Positions 37,575-38,085 of a DNA stretch of 38,085 nt are shown piece after piece. The stretch's first letter is position 1; every line of letters begins with the position of its first letter. Made by a program: the position numbers and the translations under genes. Source of the stretch: Methylocucumis oryzae (GTDB lineage Bacteria > Pseudomonadota > Gammaproteobacteria > Methylococcales > Methylomonadaceae); assembly GCF_000963695.1 (NCBI RefSeq), contig NZ_LAJX01000090.1, positions 1 to 38,085 of the forward strand. The letters run 5' to 3'. The notes beneath the pieces were generated by a model. The model was not told where the DNA came from. It saw only the letters and a list, made by a program, of their open reading frames with translations, and searched no databases.

Positions 37575-38085
37575 CGCCAATGCCTTGCTAACAAACGCGG
37601 CAAGCGCCATAACATGCCAAAAAACAATTGCGCGTGTTTTTTTGAAATCAACACATTGTCTTCTAGCATTCTAAAATGTGATACGCCGTCTAACGGATAG
37701 CGCACCGCCGTATCGATATTAACCATATCAAGCCCTTGCCAATACAAACGCACGACAATATCAATATCAAAATCCATGCCTTGCCCTATTTGAGCCGAAG
37801 CCAATAAGGTTTCGACCGCCGCTAACGGATAGCAACGAAAACCGCACATGCCATCGGCAATAGCCAACGATAGGGTATTAATCCAAATCCAAACATTAGT
37901 AATTTGGCGACCATAGACTCTTTTTTTTCGGCGCACTGGCATCGAACAACGGACGCCCTAAAATCAGCTTCTCAGGTTCAGCCGCACTCGCCGCTAAAAA
38001 ACGAGTAATATCATCACGCTGATGCTGACCATCTGCATCTAGTTGAATCGCATGGGTAAAGCCTTGCGCTAACGCCAAACGGAAT
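37571..38085 (-). CDS. family 2 glycosyltransferase, partial at the right edge, one frameshift
   Basis: The 5' end lies beyond the window. The visible 170 residues include AIQLDADGQHQRDDI with the DxD-type metal site, a LILGRPLFDASAPKK segment, and SLAIADGMCGFRCYPL, as in dolichol-phosphate mannosyltransferase-like GT2 enzymes. The break is the T8 run at 37921-37928, with one base to remove, after which RVYGRQITNVW continues. Aryl polyene clusters usually carry a GT2 next to, or fused with, the lipid acyltransferase gene; here they overlap by ATGA. Confidence 0.8.

Noticed and set aside
1-38085. CRISPR arrays, tRNA or rRNA genes
   Set aside because: No regularly spaced direct repeats, tRNA cloverleaf or rRNA-like segment was apparent by eye on either strand. 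A tRNAscan and CRISPR search would be decisive.

Overview
The window is chromosomal DNA from a Gram-negative gammaproteobacterium, most likely an aerobic methanotroph of the Methylococcales. The main taxonomic clue is an mch gene (methenyl-tetrahydromethanopterin cyclohydrolase) beside a COG2232-like ATP-grasp gene. That pairing is known from tetrahydromethanopterin-dependent methylotrophs. Moderate GC and many short palindromic repeats fit. The genus is inference.

Layout. (1) 1-2300, minus: a large DUF4347/autotransporter-repeat surface protein running off the left edge. (2) 2783-8254, plus: a denitrification operon with a cytochrome cd1 gene (nirS-like), two small c-type cytochromes, nirF and the siroheme decarboxylase genes nirD-L-G-H. 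The order matches nirS-M-C-F-D-L-G-H of Pseudomonas; nirE and nirJ are not here. (3) 8255-11160: a repeat-rich accessory stretch with a MITE-like palindrome, two matching group II intron-like 3' remnants facing each other across a small secreted protein gene, a REP-associated transposase with REP hairpins and a 164-bp direct repeat, and a BrnTA toxin-antitoxin locus from which most of the toxin gene is gone. (4) 11175-15236, plus: three genes (PLP decarboxylase, ATP-grasp ligase, second PLP enzyme) that look like an uncharacterised amino-acid-derived pathway. (5) 15461-17992, plus: gpmI and murI. (6) 18038-21751, minus: mch, an ATP-grasp gene and an AMP-forming acyl ligase. (7) 22051-24688, plus: a Sir2 deacylase and a BNR-repeat/ankyrin protein. 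(8) 24806-38085, minus: a tightly packed cluster of the aryl polyene/flexirubin/xanthomonadin type: glycosyltransferase, LpxL-like acyltransferase, aromatic amino acid ammonia-lyase, thioesterase, CrtI-like oxidoreductase, lipoprotein, COG4648 membrane protein, LolA-like protein, MMPL exporter, flavin halogenase-like enzyme, acyl carrier protein, condensation-like acyltransferase and a second FAD oxidoreductase. Ketosynthases are not in the window and probably lie beyond the right edge.

A strong technical pattern cuts across everything: at least 19 reading frames break by exactly one extra base, mostly in a short homopolymer, and two by one missing base. Removing the extra base restores family-typical lengths and ATGA-type gene overlaps. 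I therefore read most of these genes as intact in the organism and give full-length coordinates, naming each break. The alternative, real decay, should be tested with reads.
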